NCBI RefSeq assembly: GCF_016756595.1
Contig: NZ_AP023258.1
Location: 62,001 to 126,000 of the forward strand
Source: Mesorhizobium sp. L-2-11
Lineage (GTDB): Bacteria; Pseudomonadota; Alphaproteobacteria; Rhizobiales; Rhizobiaceae
DNA length: 64,000 bases
Direction: 5' to 3'
Shown here: one piece after another, positions 42,375-51,976 of the stretch
Position numbering within the stretch: the first letter of the stretch is position 1
Layout of the letters: the number at the start of each line of letters is the position of its first letter
The notes under the pieces: model-generated
The model's input: the letters and a program-made list of their open reading frames with translations, nothing else
Told to the model about the DNA's origin: nothing
Databases searched by the model: none
Position numbers and translations under genes: made by a program

Positions 42375-43541
42375 ATGCATATGATAGACCAACCCGTAAG
42401 GCCGACCGCCATCCGCACTGATCTCGGCGCAATATTCGTTTCGTTGGAACTCAGCCGATCAACCTGGCTGGTAACCTCGTTGTCGCCGGCGAACGGAGAG
42501 AAGATGTCAAAGCATTCCGTACGAGCTGGCGATACAGCCGGGCTGTTCGCGCGATTCACGCACCTGCGTGAGAAATGCCGCCAAAGAACCGGCTACAGCT
42601 TTCCGATCATCACCGTTCAGGAGGCCGGTCTCGACGGCTTCTGGCTTCATCGCGTGCTGGAAAAGGAAGGCGTCGAGAGCAATGTCGTTGACCCGGCATC
42701 GATCTCAACATCACGCCGGCGCCGGCGGGCCAAAACTGACCGTATTGACGGTGAAACGTTGCTGCGGACCTTAATGGCCTACAAAAGAGGAGAGCCTCGC
42801 GTGTGTGCAATGGTGCGGCCTCCATCGCCCGAAGAAGAAGATCGTCGTCGAATTTCCCGCGAGCGCAAGGTGTTGACTGGTGAGCGTGTTACCCACGTCA
42901 ACCGCATCAAAGGGCTGCTATTCGCCCAAGGGATTTCGAACTACGAACCGCTGCACAAGGATCGCCGACGACGGCTTGAAGAGCTCAAGACGGGTGACGG
43001 ACGTGCATTGCCTTCCCATATAAAAAGCCAGCTTTACCGGGAGTTGGATCGGCTTGAGCTCTTGCTCGAACAGATCAAGGCAGTCGAGGCCGAACGCGAC
43101 GCACTTATTGCAGCACAAGCCACAAACGCAACACCGGCACCCGTCAAGATGCTGCTGAATATTAAGGGGATCGGAGCCGAATTTGCCACCGTTTTATGGG
43201 CGGAAGGCCTGTTTCGGCACTTTGATAACCGTCGTCAGGTTGCCTCTTATGCCGGCCTTGCGCCGACACCTTGGCAGAGCGGCTCCGTCGACCGGGAGCA
43301 AGGAGTGTCAAAGGCAGGCAATCCAAGGCTCCGAGTGACGCTCGTTCAGATGGCCTGGCTGTGGCTGCGACATCAGCCTCGCTCGGCACTGGCTCGATGG
43401 TTCACGGAACGCGTTCATCGCAATCAGGGGCGCTTTAAGAAGTCAACAATCGTAGCGCTGGCGCGCAAGCTACTGGTTGCTTTGTGGAAGTACGCAACCT
43501 CGGGCGTTGTCATTGAAGGCGCGATGATGAAGGACGCCTGA
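42375..43541 (+). CDS. IS110-family transposase
   Basis: 388 residues. The N-terminal RuvC-like DEDD domain is visible in LGAIFVSLELSRSTWLV (first acidic residue replaced or shifted), VQEAGLDGFWL and RAKTDRIDGETLLRTL. The C-terminal Transposase_20 domain contains LNIKGIGAEFATVLWAE, RQVASYAGLAPTPWQSG and the Ser region SKAGNPRLRVTLVQMAW. IS110 enzymes recombine DNA guided by a bridge RNA made from the IS ends. The exact IS ends were not determined. The gene appears full length. Confidence 0.87.
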   Translation: MHMIDQPVRPTAIRTDLGAIFVSLELSRSTWLVTSLSPANGEKMSKHSVRAGDTAGLFARFTHLREKCRQRTGYSFPIITVQEAGLDGFWLHRVLEKEGVESNVVDPASISTSRRRRRAKTDRIDGETLLRTLMAYKRGEPRVCAMVRPPSPEEEDRRRISRERKVLTGERVTHVNRIKGLLFAQGISNYEPLHKDRRRRLEELKTGDGRALPSHIKSQLYRELDRLELLLEQIKAVEAERDALIAAQATNATPAPVKMLLNIKGIGAEFATVLWAEGLFRHFDNRRQVASYAGLAPTPWQSGSVDREQGVSKAGNPRLRVTLVQMAWLWLRHQPRSALARWFTERVHRNQGRFKKSTIVALARKLLVALWKYATSGVVIEGAMMKDA

Positions 43542-43858
43542 CTGCTTCGCTAATCCCTCTGGAAATCTACCAGGGCCTGATCAGTCCTGGCGGATCCAGG
43601 CCGACGAACCGTGGGTCCGCATGGCGCAATGCCGTTTTGCTAGAATGGTCTCGTCGTCCTGAGCTTTGCCCGCCGCAAGCGGGATATTGGTGCAGCCGCA
43701 TTTCAACGGCGACCGGATGTGAGGTTGATTAGGCTCAGCGATGAGCCGTGTCATGCAGTTTGGCTCAGAACCTGGATACCGCTACGTTGGAGAATGCCTA
43801 TGCGTTATGAATGATCACCTTGACACATACTTTCCCATGTGAGCGGACCCCTTCAGGG
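43542..43858. other. Non-coding tail of the IS110-type element
   Basis: About 300 bases without a gene follow the transposase. They hold GGCTCAGCGATGAGCC (43733-43748), an imperfect palindrome, and CGGATCCAGG and other stem-forming stretches. In the IS1111 branch of the IS110 family this end carries the bridge RNA, so it is a candidate ncRNA locus. The right IS end probably lies before the IS66 copy. Confidence 0.4.
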
Positions 43859-43922
43859 GTTGATCGGTAAGCGCGTAGGCGTCCCCACGTAGCGTGCAGG
43901 CGGTTGATCGCTCATTTTCAGC

Positions 43923-44330
43923 ATGAATCATGCGGAGAATCCTATGAGCGACAGTATGAGCCATCATCGAACATTCGAGATTTTGACGGCGGAGCCTGTG
44001 CCGTCCCGACGCAAGCCGCGCCATCGGTCGGACGAAGAGAAGGCACGGCTTGTCGCCGAAGCGTTCTCGCCAGGGGGCAATGTCTCGGCGGTTGCGCGTT
44101 CCGAGGGGCTGGACCCCTCGCAGCTCTATGCGTGGCGCCGCAAGGCGCTTTCGTCGGGCATGGTTGCGCCACTGACGGAGGGAGCGAGCAAGCCGGCGAA
44201 GTTCACGCGCTTTGAAGCGGTGGGCAGCGACACGGTGGAAATCGTCATTGGCGACGCAGTGGTGCGCGCCGGCGGCGATGTCGATCCCGATCGCCTGGCG
44301 AGGATCATCCGCGCGGTTCGTAAGGCATGA
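43923..44330 (+). CDS. tnpA: IS66 TnpA (accessory protein)
   Basis: 135 residues (an ATG at 43944 is an alternative). The helix-turn-helix region RRKPRHRSDEEKARLVAEAF and AVARSEGLDPSQLYAWRRKA is typical of IS66 TnpA/OrfA. It is required with TnpB for IS66 transposition, and its role is DNA binding. The stop overlaps the start of tnpB (ATGA). Confidence 0.9.
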   Translation: MNHAENPMSDSMSHHRTFEILTAEPVPSRRKPRHRSDEEKARLVAEAFSPGGNVSAVARSEGLDPSQLYAWRRKALSSGMVAPLTEGASKPAKFTRFEAVGSDTVEIVIGDAVVRAGGDVDPDRLARIIRAVRKA

Positions 44331-44671
44331 TCGCTTCCGGTGTGGTGGTTTACGTGTCGTGCCAGCCGGTCGACTTCCGCAAGGGCGCGGCATCTTTGAT
44401 GGCGCTGGTCAGGGATGGCGGCCTGGACCCATTCTCGGGGGCACTTCACGTATTCCGTTCGAAGCGTGCGGACCGGGTTCGCATCGTGTGGTGGGACGGC
44501 AGCGGGGTTTGTCTTTATTCGAAGACTCTGGAAGATCACAGCTTCTGCTGGCCGGGGATATCGGCCGCGCGCATGCGTCTCGACCACGCCCAGTTGATGG
44601 CGCTTCTGGCCGGACTGGACTGGAAAAAGATTCGTCCGGCCAGGGTCAGGCGGCCGTTATCGACGGGCTGA
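44327..44671 (+). CDS. tnpB: IS66 TnpB (accessory protein)
   Basis: 114 residues with the signature VYVSCQPVDFRKGAASLMAL, WWDGSGVCLYSKTLE and the end LDWKKIRPARVRRP. It belongs to the IS66 Orf2 family, which is essential for transposition with unknown biochemistry. It is coupled to tnpA by a 4-base overlap and is followed by tnpC after about 70 bases. Confidence 0.92.
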   Translation: MIASGVVVYVSCQPVDFRKGAASLMALVRDGGLDPFSGALHVFRSKRADRVRIVWWDGSGVCLYSKTLEDHSFCWPGISAARMRLDHAQLMALLAGLDWKKIRPARVRRPLSTG

Positions 44672-44747
44672 AACCGGCCTGCGGCAAGATGAATCATGCG
44701 GCTGGAACGGTTGGGAAAGCGGCTGTTTTTGTGCTCTGTTGCTTGCC

Positions 44748-46388
44748 ATGGTTCTACCGGGTCTTGCCCTTCCCGACGACGTTGATGCGCTGAAGGCGAT
44801 GATCCTTTCCATGGCTCGCGAGCAGGCTGCAAGCGAGGCCCGGATCGCAGTCGCCGACGCTCGGATCGCAGCATCTGAGGCGGAGGTCGCCCGGCTGAAA
44901 GCTGTCGAGAAAAGCGCCAGCGAGCGGATCGCCAATCTCACGTCAATCCTGAAAGTTTTACAGCGCACGCAACATGGCACGCGTTCCGAGCGGCTACGCC
45001 TGGCCATCGACGACGAGCAGGCCTCCTTTGCCTTCGAAGAGGTCGAGACCGGCCTTTCGGAAATCCGGAGCGAACTCGACCGCGCGGTCGGGAACAAGCC
45101 GAAGCGCGCCCCGCGTCCGCGCAAGGGCTTTGCTGCCCACCTCGAACGCATCGAGGAGGTCGTCGAGCCGGAAATCCCGGCCGACTGCGAGGGGCTTGAA
45201 AAGGTTCTGATCGGCGAGGATCGATCCGAGCGGCTGGACGTCGTGCCGCCGAAGTTCCAGGTCATCGTCACGCGCCGTCCCAAATACGCCTTCCGGGGCC
45301 GTGACGGCGTGGTCCAGGCTCTGGCGCCGGCGCACATCATCGAAAGCGGGCTGCCGACGGAGCGGCTGCTCGCCTATATCGCCGTCTCCAAATACGCCGA
45401 CGGCCTCCCGCTTTATCGGCAGGAGGCGATCTATCTGCGCGACGGCGTCGAGATCAGCCGGTCGTTGATGGCGCAGTGGATGGGGCATCTGGGCTTCGAG
45501 CTGCAGATGCTTGCTGATTACATACTGGAGCGCATCAAGGAGGGCGAAAGGGTCTTCGCCGACGAGACGACCTTGCCCACCCTTGCCCCTGGTTCCGGGA
45601 AAACCACGAAAGCCTGGTTGTGGGCCTACGCACGGGATGACCGACCCTATGGCGGAACCAGTCCGCCAATGGTTGCCTATCGTTTTGAAGACAGCAGAGG
45701 TGCGGATTGCGTGGCGCGCCACCTCGCCGGATTCAGCGGTATCCTGCAAGTGGATGGCTACTCGGCCTATACCAACCTGGTCAAGGCACGGGCCAAAGCC
45801 GGCAGCAATGAAACAATCCGGCTCGCCGGGTGCTGGGCTCACCTGCGGCGCAAATTCTACGACCTGCACATCAGCGGGGTCTCGCAGGCCGCGACGGATT
45901 CGATCATCGCCATGACCGAATTGTGGAAGGTCGAGGACGAGGTCCGCGGCAAGGATGCCGGAAGCCGCGCCGCGCTACGTCAGGAAAAGTCCGTGGCCAT
46001 TGTCGCGAGCCTCTTCGATCTATGGGAAGCGGAACTGGGCAAGGTCTCCGGAAAATCCAAGACCGCCGAGGCGATCCGCTACGCGCTCACCCGGCGGGAG
46101 GCGCTGGAACGCTTTCTGATGGACGGTCGCATCGAAATCGACTCCAATATCGTCGAGCGTGCAATCAGGCCCCAGACGATCACGCGAAAGAATAGTCTAT
46201 TCGCCGGCAGCCACGGCGGTGGACGAACCTGGGCGACGGTAGCCACCTTGCTGCAAACCTGCAAAATGAACAGCGTCGATCCGCTCGACTGGCTCTCGCA
46301 GACCTTGACCCGCATCGCTCAAGGCTGGCCGGCATCCGAAATCGAAATGCTCATGCCTTGGAACTTTAGGCCTGACGTTATCGGCTGA
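44748..46388 (+). CDS. tnpC: IS66 TnpC transposase
   Basis: About 546 residues from the ATG at 44748 (a TTG at 44739 is also possible). An N-terminal coiled coil (AREQAASEARIAVADARIAA) precedes the DDE domain with VFADETTLPTLAPG, LQVDGYSAYTNLV and the Glu region VERAIRPQTITRKNSLFAGS. It appears full length and ends 8 bases before the right terminus of the IS. Confidence 0.92.
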   Translation: MVLPGLALPDDVDALKAMILSMAREQAASEARIAVADARIAASEAEVARLKAVEKSASERIANLTSILKVLQRTQHGTRSERLRLAIDDEQASFAFEEVETGLSEIRSELDRAVGNKPKRAPRPRKGFAAHLERIEEVVEPEIPADCEGLEKVLIGEDRSERLDVVPPKFQVIVTRRPKYAFRGRDGVVQALAPAHIIESGLPTERLLAYIAVSKYADGLPLYRQEAIYLRDGVEISRSLMAQWMGHLGFELQMLADYILERIKEGERVFADETTLPTLAPGSGKTTKAWLWAYARDDRPYGGTSPPMVAYRFEDSRGADCVARHLAGFSGILQVDGYSAYTNLVKARAKAGSNETIRLAGCWAHLRRKFYDLHISGVSQAATDSIIAMTELWKVEDEVRGKDAGSRAALRQEKSVAIVASLFDLWEAELGKVSGKSKTAEAIRYALTRREALERFLMDGRIEIDSNIVERAIRPQTITRKNSLFAGSHGGGRTWATVATLLQTCKMNSVDPLDWLSQTLTRIAQGWPASEIEMLMPWNFRPDVIG

Positions 46389-46404
46389 CCGCTTACGTTG
46401 ATCG

Positions 46405-46662
46405 TGGAAGATCCGGAGCTGGACCAGGAAGCCATCTCAAGAGAGCGGGACTGGGCTGCTCGCCAGAGCCCGCGTGCAGCCCGATCGGCTCGCACATTGA
46501 ACACGAGCTGGACTTGACAGATTTCGCGGCGAGAGGCCCCTTTCCATAAGACGTTCGAGGTCCGAGGCGGGACACGCGCAGCAGTCGCCCGCAGTCCAAG
46601 CCGAGCGGTTGTAGTTGTCTTCGACATGCATTGCGAATGGCACGATCGAGCCATTGCGGACA
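46405..46662. other. Region between IS66 and the MFS gene
   Basis: On the minus strand it encodes an open fragment with RNGSIVPFAMHVEDNYNRSA that has a gene-like composition but no start, stop context or recognised family. I treat it as a remnant cut by earlier rearrangements. Confidence 0.35.
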
Positions 46663-47841
46663 TCAGCGGATTTGATGCTTCGGCCATTCCGGCTCGACCG
46701 GCCGGAATAGCCAGCCCCCGCCGCAGAGCGCCGCCAGATAAACAACCGCTACGGTCCCGAATAGACCCTTCGCGCCGAGCGCATCCATCATGCCGCCGGC
46801 GACCGCGGGGCCGATAATGGCAGCCAGAGCATAGACAGCGGCAAGCGCGGCGATCGCCGCCGTCAGCATCCCGGCCTGGAAGCGGTCGCCAATCAGCGCG
46901 AGCGCGGCGGTGTAGAGCCCATAGTTCGCGCCGCCCCAGACAAGCATCAGCCCGGCCACGGGCCAGAACCCCATCCCTGATCCGGAGATCAGCGGCAGGG
47001 TGCAGGCGAGCGATAGGCCGCAGCAACCAAGCACCGTGCGGCGGCGGCCAGCCCTGTCCAGCGCCAGCCCGATCAGCGGCTGCCCGATTACCAGGCCGAT
47101 ATGAAACACCGTGGCGAGCAGCACTGCCTGCGAGACGTCGAAACCGCGATCGAGCATGATGACCGGCATGAGGCTGATGGCGACAGCATCAACCATCGAC
47201 GCGATGAAGAGAAAGCCGAAGGCCAAGGGAAAGGCTGCGATTGCAGGCAGGATGTGGCGCGCCGATCCCGGCACGACCAAGCGGCTCACCGGCCGTTCCA
47301 CCGCGGCGAACGGGATCAGCGCCATCAGCGCTATCGCAGCGCAGCCGAGGAGAAGCGCGGCCGGACGGTCGGGCATCAGCGCGATCATCGCCGGACCGAG
47401 CACGAAACCAAGGGCGCTGGCGGCGGTATAGACGCCCATGATCCGGCCGCGCCGCACTGGCGCTGCGGCGGCGTTCAGCGCCGTTTCGGCGACAATGAAC
47501 ATGAGACCCGCACCGCAACCCAGAACCAGGCGCGCCGCGAAGACGGGCCAGAAGTCGCGCAGGAGGGCCAACGCAACGAGCGCCGCCGCCAGCAGCCCCA
47601 CACCTGCCAGCGCCGTTCGACCCGCGCCCAACCGGCGGCCGAGGCCAGGCAGCAGCACCACGCCGGTCATGAGGCCGAGGCCGGTCGCTGCGGTGTTGAT
47701 GCCAATGAGCGCGCCTGACACCTTATCCGAGAGCAAGAGACCCAGAAGCGGATAGGTGGTGCCCATCGCGAAGCCGTAGATCGTCACGCCCAGAATCAGA
47801 GCGACGATCATCCGGGCTTCGGGGTTCTGCAGTCGGGTCAT
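46663..47841 (-). CDS. MFS transporter (drug/metabolite exporter type)
   Basis: 392 residues with about 12 transmembrane helices (for example MIVALILGVTIYGFAMGTTY and AARLVLGCGAGLMFIVAETA). The A-motif-like loop GRRLGAGRTALAG follows helix 2, and a second one (LALDRAGRRRTVLG) lies at mid-protein, as in 6+6 MFS carriers. The glycine-rich fifth helix (YTAASALGFVLGP) suggests an antiporter-type exporter. The substrate is unknown. It is divergent from a LysR gene, with only 103 bp between, the usual layout for a regulator controlling its neighbour. Confidence 0.85.
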   Translation of the reverse strand: MTRLQNPEARMIVALILGVTIYGFAMGTTYPLLGLLLSDKVSGALIGINTAATGLGLMTGVVLLPGLGRRLGAGRTALAGVGLLAAALVALALLRDFWPVFAARLVLGCGAGLMFIVAETALNAAAAPVRRGRIMGVYTAASALGFVLGPAMIALMPDRPAALLLGCAAIALMALIPFAAVERPVSRLVVPGSARHILPAIAAFPLAFGFLFIASMVDAVAISLMPVIMLDRGFDVSQAVLLATVFHIGLVIGQPLIGLALDRAGRRRTVLGCCGLSLACTLPLISGSGMGFWPVAGLMLVWGGANYGLYTAALALIGDRFQAGMLTAAIAALAAVYALAAIIGPAVAGGMMDALGAKGLFGTVAVVYLAALCGGGWLFRPVEPEWPKHQIR

Positions 47842-47944
47842 GGTATCCTCGCGGCGACGGGATGTTTGAGGACATGCCGCAAAACTACTTTTCGCTCAAA
47901 CGACTTCTTTTGCCGCAAGCGAACGCTTTTGTTATGCTGATCTC
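47842..47944. promoter_or_regulatory. Divergent MFS/LysR control region
   Basis: It contains TTTGAG (47865-47870) and CTCAAA (47895-47900), the arms of an interrupted inverted repeat 24 bases apart. LysR-type proteins usually bind such dyads between divergent genes. A second, shorter dyad-like stretch TTGCCGCAA lies near 47910. Confidence 0.5.
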
Positions 47945-48841
47945 ATGCGCAAACTGCCGAACCTCAACGCCACCCGCGCCTTCGAGGCCGCTGCCCGGCA
48001 TGGCAGCTTCGCTGCGGCGGCGCAGGAACTGGGCGTCAGCCATGCCGCCGTCAGCCGCCATGTCCGTAATCTGGAGATGGAATTGGGCGTGGAACTCTTT
48101 GAGCGCCACGCCCGCCACGTCGTCCTGACCGGCGACGGCAGCCTCTTCGCCCGCACCGTCGCCCGGTCCTTCGCCGATCTGGCGCTTGGCGTCGGACGTC
48201 TGAAGCGCGGCACGGCCAAGGGAACAGTGGTTCTGGATGTGGAATCCGATCTGGCGGTCTTGTGGCTTATGCCACGCCTGACGGCGCAGGCGCTGGACGC
48301 GCTGCGGCTCAACGTCGATCTACGGTGCCGCCCGGACCCTCCGCGCAGCCTGCCCGGCGATGTCGACCTGGTTTTGACCTGGGGACCGGCGGCCCTGATC
48401 GGCTTCCGCTCCGAACCCTTCCTTGACCTCAGTGCCTTCCCGGTCGCCTCGCCCGCATTGATCGCGAAAGGCCCCGATCCGGCCTCACCTGGTTTCTACG
48501 CTGCGCACAGGCTGATCCACGAGCGCGGGCTCTACTGGTGGCGGCGCTATTGCGAAGCGGCAGGCATCATGCTGGACGATCTCGACAGCCACCTGTTCTT
48601 CAATCGCATGCATCTGTGCATCGACGCGGCGCTGCGCGGTCTTGGCATTGCCATCGGCGACCATCTCTCCTGCGGCGAGCATCTGCGGTCGGGGCGTCTT
48701 GTTCAGCTTCCCGGCCCGGTGCTGCCAGGGCGAGAACAGTACCATCTGCTCACCCCTGACACGCCGCACCTGTCGCGGCCCGCGCGACAAATGCGCGACT
48801 GGTTGAGGAAGGGCAGCTCAGAAATGAAAGGGGAAGGCTGA
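47945..48841 (+). CDS. LysR-family regulator (GcvA-like)
   Basis: 298 residues. The N-terminal winged helix-turn-helix is textbook (LNATRAFEAAARHGSFAAAA, ELGVSHAAVSRHVRNLE). The effector domain begins near residue 90 (VVLDVESDLAVLWLMPRL) and contains the GcvA-type DVDLVLTWG and GLGIAIGDHL segments. It probably controls the divergent MFS gene and its own transcription. The effector is unknown. Confidence 0.88.
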   Translation: MRKLPNLNATRAFEAAARHGSFAAAAQELGVSHAAVSRHVRNLEMELGVELFERHARHVVLTGDGSLFARTVARSFADLALGVGRLKRGTAKGTVVLDVESDLAVLWLMPRLTAQALDALRLNVDLRCRPDPPRSLPGDVDLVLTWGPAALIGFRSEPFLDLSAFPVASPALIAKGPDPASPGFYAAHRLIHERGLYWWRRYCEAAGIMLDDLDSHLFFNRMHLCIDAALRGLGIAIGDHLSCGEHLRSGRLVQLPGPVLPGREQYHLLTPDTPHLSRPARQMRDWLRKGSSEMKGEG

Positions 48842-49672
48842 AAGAACTCGGCCCACGTATGGTCTGTCTGCAACTCGGTCGTTTCGCATGGGAGCACTCG
48901 GTGGCCGCTCGCGACCCTGTGCTGCCCTTGATTGCTGCTGCTAGAAAGGTCGTGATCAAGCCCTATTCGACACGCTGAGACGCAAGTAACCGGTGGCGCT
49001 GAGAAAGGCGGGCGATCCAAATCCGCCACGGGATCCCCGCCGCATGCTCCTTGAGGATCGCGATGACTGCTCGTCGCTGACCGCCTGCGCTGGATCTGAT
49101 CTTCCTTCTTCAACCCTTCAAGGCGGAAGACCCTGTTCGCAATAGTCAGGTTTATCGGGGATGATCACCACCGGTCGTGATTGCCGGAGTGTCGTGATGC
49201 GGCTAAAGCATATTTCGGTCGCGCTCGAAGATCAGACCCAGTGGTCGAACGGTCCGCTAAACTCACCGTCACCATCGTTCAAATGGGCGACCTTGCGCAG
49301 CGACCCGCCAAGGCCGCCACGGACCGGCTGACGGTTTCCTGGAGCGCTTTGAGCAACTGGAATGTTGCAGTTTAGGACCGGGCCGGGAAGCGGAGACGGA
49401 CCGATTAGAAGTCGAAGTTCACGAATTTGCGCTGGCTCGCACATCCTGCGCCAGGCGGAGGACGAGCGGCCCGCGGGATGTCGCCACGAACCAGTTCGTC
49501 ACGATTTGTCACCAGAAGCGAAGGCTTACGCACAAAGCGGGAGTTATCTGGAGGCGCTCCGCAACAGTTCAAATCAAAACTTGTTATTGTGCAGTGCAGC
49601 AACGATATTGCTGCACGTGCGTTCTGCGCAGCGTCGTGGCCATCTTAGCGGCCGACCACAAGGAATACTGAT
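48842..49672. other. 830-bp region without a supported gene
   Basis: Short ORFs occur on both strands but none has a good start or a recognisable family. A fragment at about 49186-49370 (CRDAAKAYFGRARRSDP) faintly resembles a transposase but is too short to assign. The AAGGAA before 49673 serves the esterase gene. Confidence 0.4.
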
Positions 49673-50854
49673 TTGCGAAAAATCTCCGACACCATCACTC
49701 GCCTTGCCGCATTCCGCGCCGGGCCGGGTTTTCAGACCAATTGCCAAGGCCGCGATCGGTTATCGGATCTGGGCGATTTCGGGTCTAATCCGGGCGCCTT
49801 GCGGGCGAGGATCCACGTTCCCGACGATTTGACTGAAGCGGCGCCTCTTGTCGTCGTGCTGCACGGCTGCACGCAGACCGCGGCCGGTTACGACCATGGT
49901 TCCGGCTGGTCGCAACTGGCCGATCAGGAAGGTTTTGCGCTGCTGTTTCCCGAGCAGCAACGCGCAAACAACGCCAACCTCTGCTTCAACTGGTTCGTGC
50001 CCAGCGATACAAAGCGGAACGGCGGAGAGGCACTTTCCATCCGCCAAATGATCGAAACAATGGTCCTGGCCCATGGCCTAGACCGTGGGCGCATCTTTAT
50101 CACCGGCCTCTCCGCCGGAGGCGCCATGACATCGGCCATGCTGGCGTGCTACCCGGAGATTTTTGCAGGCGGCGCGATCATCGCTGGCCTGCCGTATGGA
50201 AGCGCAAAGACCATCCCTGAGGCCTTCGACCGCATGCGCGGTCATGGCATGCCCTCGGAACGGCAATTGCAGAAAGCCCTGCGCGATGCCTCGCAGCACC
50301 AAGGTCCTTGGCCTCCGATATCCGTCTGGCACGGCTCCTCCGATCAAACCGTAGCTTCTTCCAACGCTGATGCGATCATTGCGCAATGGCGGGCCATTCA
50401 CGGGCTCGATGTACGCTCTACCCGATCAGAAAAGGTGGATGGTCATTCGCGGTATGTCTGGTGCAATGCCAAAGGGCAGGAGCTGATCGAGGAATATCGC
50501 ATCGCCGGAATGGGTCACGGTACACCACTTGACGCGGCCGGCGACGCCGCGCTGGGGGTTGGGGGTCCGTTCATGCTGGACATCGGTATCTCCTCTACCC
50601 GGCATATCGCGCGGTTCTGGGGAATAGCGAAGCCGTGTGTAAAGCGAGATGCGAAGATCAAGCCGGCAAAAGCCAACAACGAGGCGCTCGCGCCCGGTTT
50701 CACACGCGCTTTCTCGATGCCCAAGGCTGGGGTTCCCAATGTCCCTCACTCTGCGAAACGTGCAAACATCCCGCGTTCTCAGAAGCCCAACTCCGCCGCG
50801 GGGCTACGAAAAGTCATAGAGGACGCCCTGCGATCGGCAGGCTTGATGCACTAG
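49673..50854 (+). CDS. PHB depolymerase-family esterase
   Basis: 393 residues from a TTG start preceded by AAGGAAT. The alpha/beta hydrolase core shows VVVLHGCTQTAAGYDHGSGW (oxyanion region), FALLFPEQQRANNANLCFNW, the nucleophile elbow ITGLSAGGAMTSAML (GxSxG) and SVWHGSSDQTV with the acid residue; the catalytic His lies in GMGHGTPLD. The family includes intracellular PHB depolymerases and feruloyl-type esterases. No signal peptide is evident. The C-terminal 80 residues are basic and of low complexity. Confidence 0.85.
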   Translation: MRKISDTITRLAAFRAGPGFQTNCQGRDRLSDLGDFGSNPGALRARIHVPDDLTEAAPLVVVLHGCTQTAAGYDHGSGWSQLADQEGFALLFPEQQRANNANLCFNWFVPSDTKRNGGEALSIRQMIETMVLAHGLDRGRIFITGLSAGGAMTSAMLACYPEIFAGGAIIAGLPYGSAKTIPEAFDRMRGHGMPSERQLQKALRDASQHQGPWPPISVWHGSSDQTVASSNADAIIAQWRAIHGLDVRSTRSEKVDGHSRYVWCNAKGQELIEEYRIAGMGHGTPLDAAGDAALGVGGPFMLDIGISSTRHIARFWGIAKPCVKRDAKIKPAKANNEALAPGFTRAFSMPKAGVPNVPHSAKRANIPRSQKPNSAAGLRKVIEDALRSAGLMH

Positions 50855-50908
50855 CGTCTCGCCGAAACAACACCACTTTCAGGACCACCGTAGGGTCAGC
50901 AAAAAGAT

Positions 50909-51290
50909 CTGCGCCACCTGGTCAACCTCGTTGATGATCTGACGAAGCGGAACATCGGTCTGAAGGTGCTGGCCGGCGAAGGAGCATCAATCGACACGAC
51001 GACTGCCAACGGCCGGCTTGTATTCGGGATATTCGCTGCTTTGGCCGAGTTCGAGCTGGCGCTGATCGTGGAACGTACGAAAGCCGGACTGGAAGCGGCT
51101 CGTGCCCGTGGTCGCAATGGCGGGTGCCTTTTAAAATGACGCCGGCGAAACTGCCGCCTCGCCCGCGCTGCCATGGGCCAGCCGAGGACGAAGGTCGCCG
51201 ATCTTTGCGCCGAGCTCGGAGTTACCAGACAGACGCTGACCGCCAAACTCGACGTTCATATCGGGTCAGGCGAAGCTTCTCGAAGGTGCC
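50909..51290 (+). pseudogene. Serine recombinase (Tn3-resolvase type) remnant
   Basis: The frame gives IGLKVLAGEGASIDTTTANG, RLVFGIFAALAEFELALIVE, then RTKAGLEAARARGRNGG and a stop at about 51139. After frameshifts it continues with MGQPRTKVADLCAELGVTRQ. This is the second half of an invertase/resolvase of the Tn3 type. The N-terminal catalytic serine part is absent. A broken relic. Confidence 0.75.
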
Positions 51291-51292
51291 GC

Positions 51293-51976
51293 TCATCTTG
51301 TTGCCCTGGCACGGTCAATCGCCCTCTCAGTCTCGCGATTGGCGGAGTTGCTCTTGAGGCGCGCGCCGGCGAGCTCGAGGAGCGCGTAGGCTATCTCTTC
51401 CTCGATCCAGCCGGATTCCGCTGCCCGCTCAGCCAATTCCTGAAAGGCCGGTTCCAAGGCGAGCTGGCATTGAGGGCCGCGATCTGGATGGTCGACCGGG
51501 CAGCTTGGCTCCACGATCGCAACGCGTGATCGCTTCATTGCAGGCCATGGGCTCTCGCCCCTCTCCTTTTGCCACACGAGGCGCGCCAGCTCACGTGTCG
51601 TTGGTGCGCGCCACGGCAACCGCTTCATCTTGTCAACCAGCCGCTCCAGCGATCCGGCGCGTTCCAACTCCACAAAGAAATGATGCGGCGTGACGCTACC
51701 GAGCCGGTGCATCTCGGCCAGGTTCCACACATACGGATAGTCGACCATGAAATCGGATCGAGGCGAGGCCTTGGACGGTTCAGCCTTGGTCAGGATGCCG
51801 CCGCCCACGAGCCGATCAGCCTTCTCGATGATTTGGCGCACCCTCGATTTCGACAGGCTATGTTCCTGCGCCAGGTCGGCGAAACTCTTGCCCTTCAGAA
51901 AGCCTTCGACCAGGGCGACATTCCTATCGACGGTCGGGCTAAACGCCCAACAGGCGCGCAGTTTTTCCAGTATCAT
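51293..51976 (-). CDS. Hypothetical protein with N-terminal helix-turn-helix
   Basis: 227 residues (MILEKLRACWAFSPTVDRNV...). The segment GKSFADLAQEHSLSKSRVRQIIEKAD resembles the region-4 helix-turn-helix of sigma factors and of simple regulators. The rest has Trp-rich helices and no recognised family. It may be a DNA-binding protein of mobile DNA. It faces the recombinase remnant. Confidence 0.5.
   Translation of the reverse strand: MILEKLRACWAFSPTVDRNVALVEGFLKGKSFADLAQEHSLSKSRVRQIIEKADRLVGGGILTKAEPSKASPRSDFMVDYPYVWNLAEMHRLGSVTPHHFFVELERAGSLERLVDKMKRLPWRAPTTRELARLVWQKERGESPWPAMKRSRVAIVEPSCPVDHPDRGPQCQLALEPAFQELAERAAESGWIEEEIAYALLELAGARLKSNSANRETERAIDRARATR

Larger units (their letters stand above)
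43867..46396 (+). mobile_element. Complete IS66-family element
   Basis: 2,530 bp bounded by GTAAGCG (43867-43873) and the complement CGCTTAC (46390-46396), the usual IS66 terminus. An 8-bp target duplication GTTGATCG lies at 43859-43866 and 46397-46404. It contains tnpA, tnpB and tnpC in order. The intact target duplication points to a recent, simple insertion. Confidence 0.93.

Noticed and set aside
49181..49375. Possible IS6-type transposase fragment
   Set aside because: Only a short CRDAAKAYF-like match, with no further motif; too weak to call.
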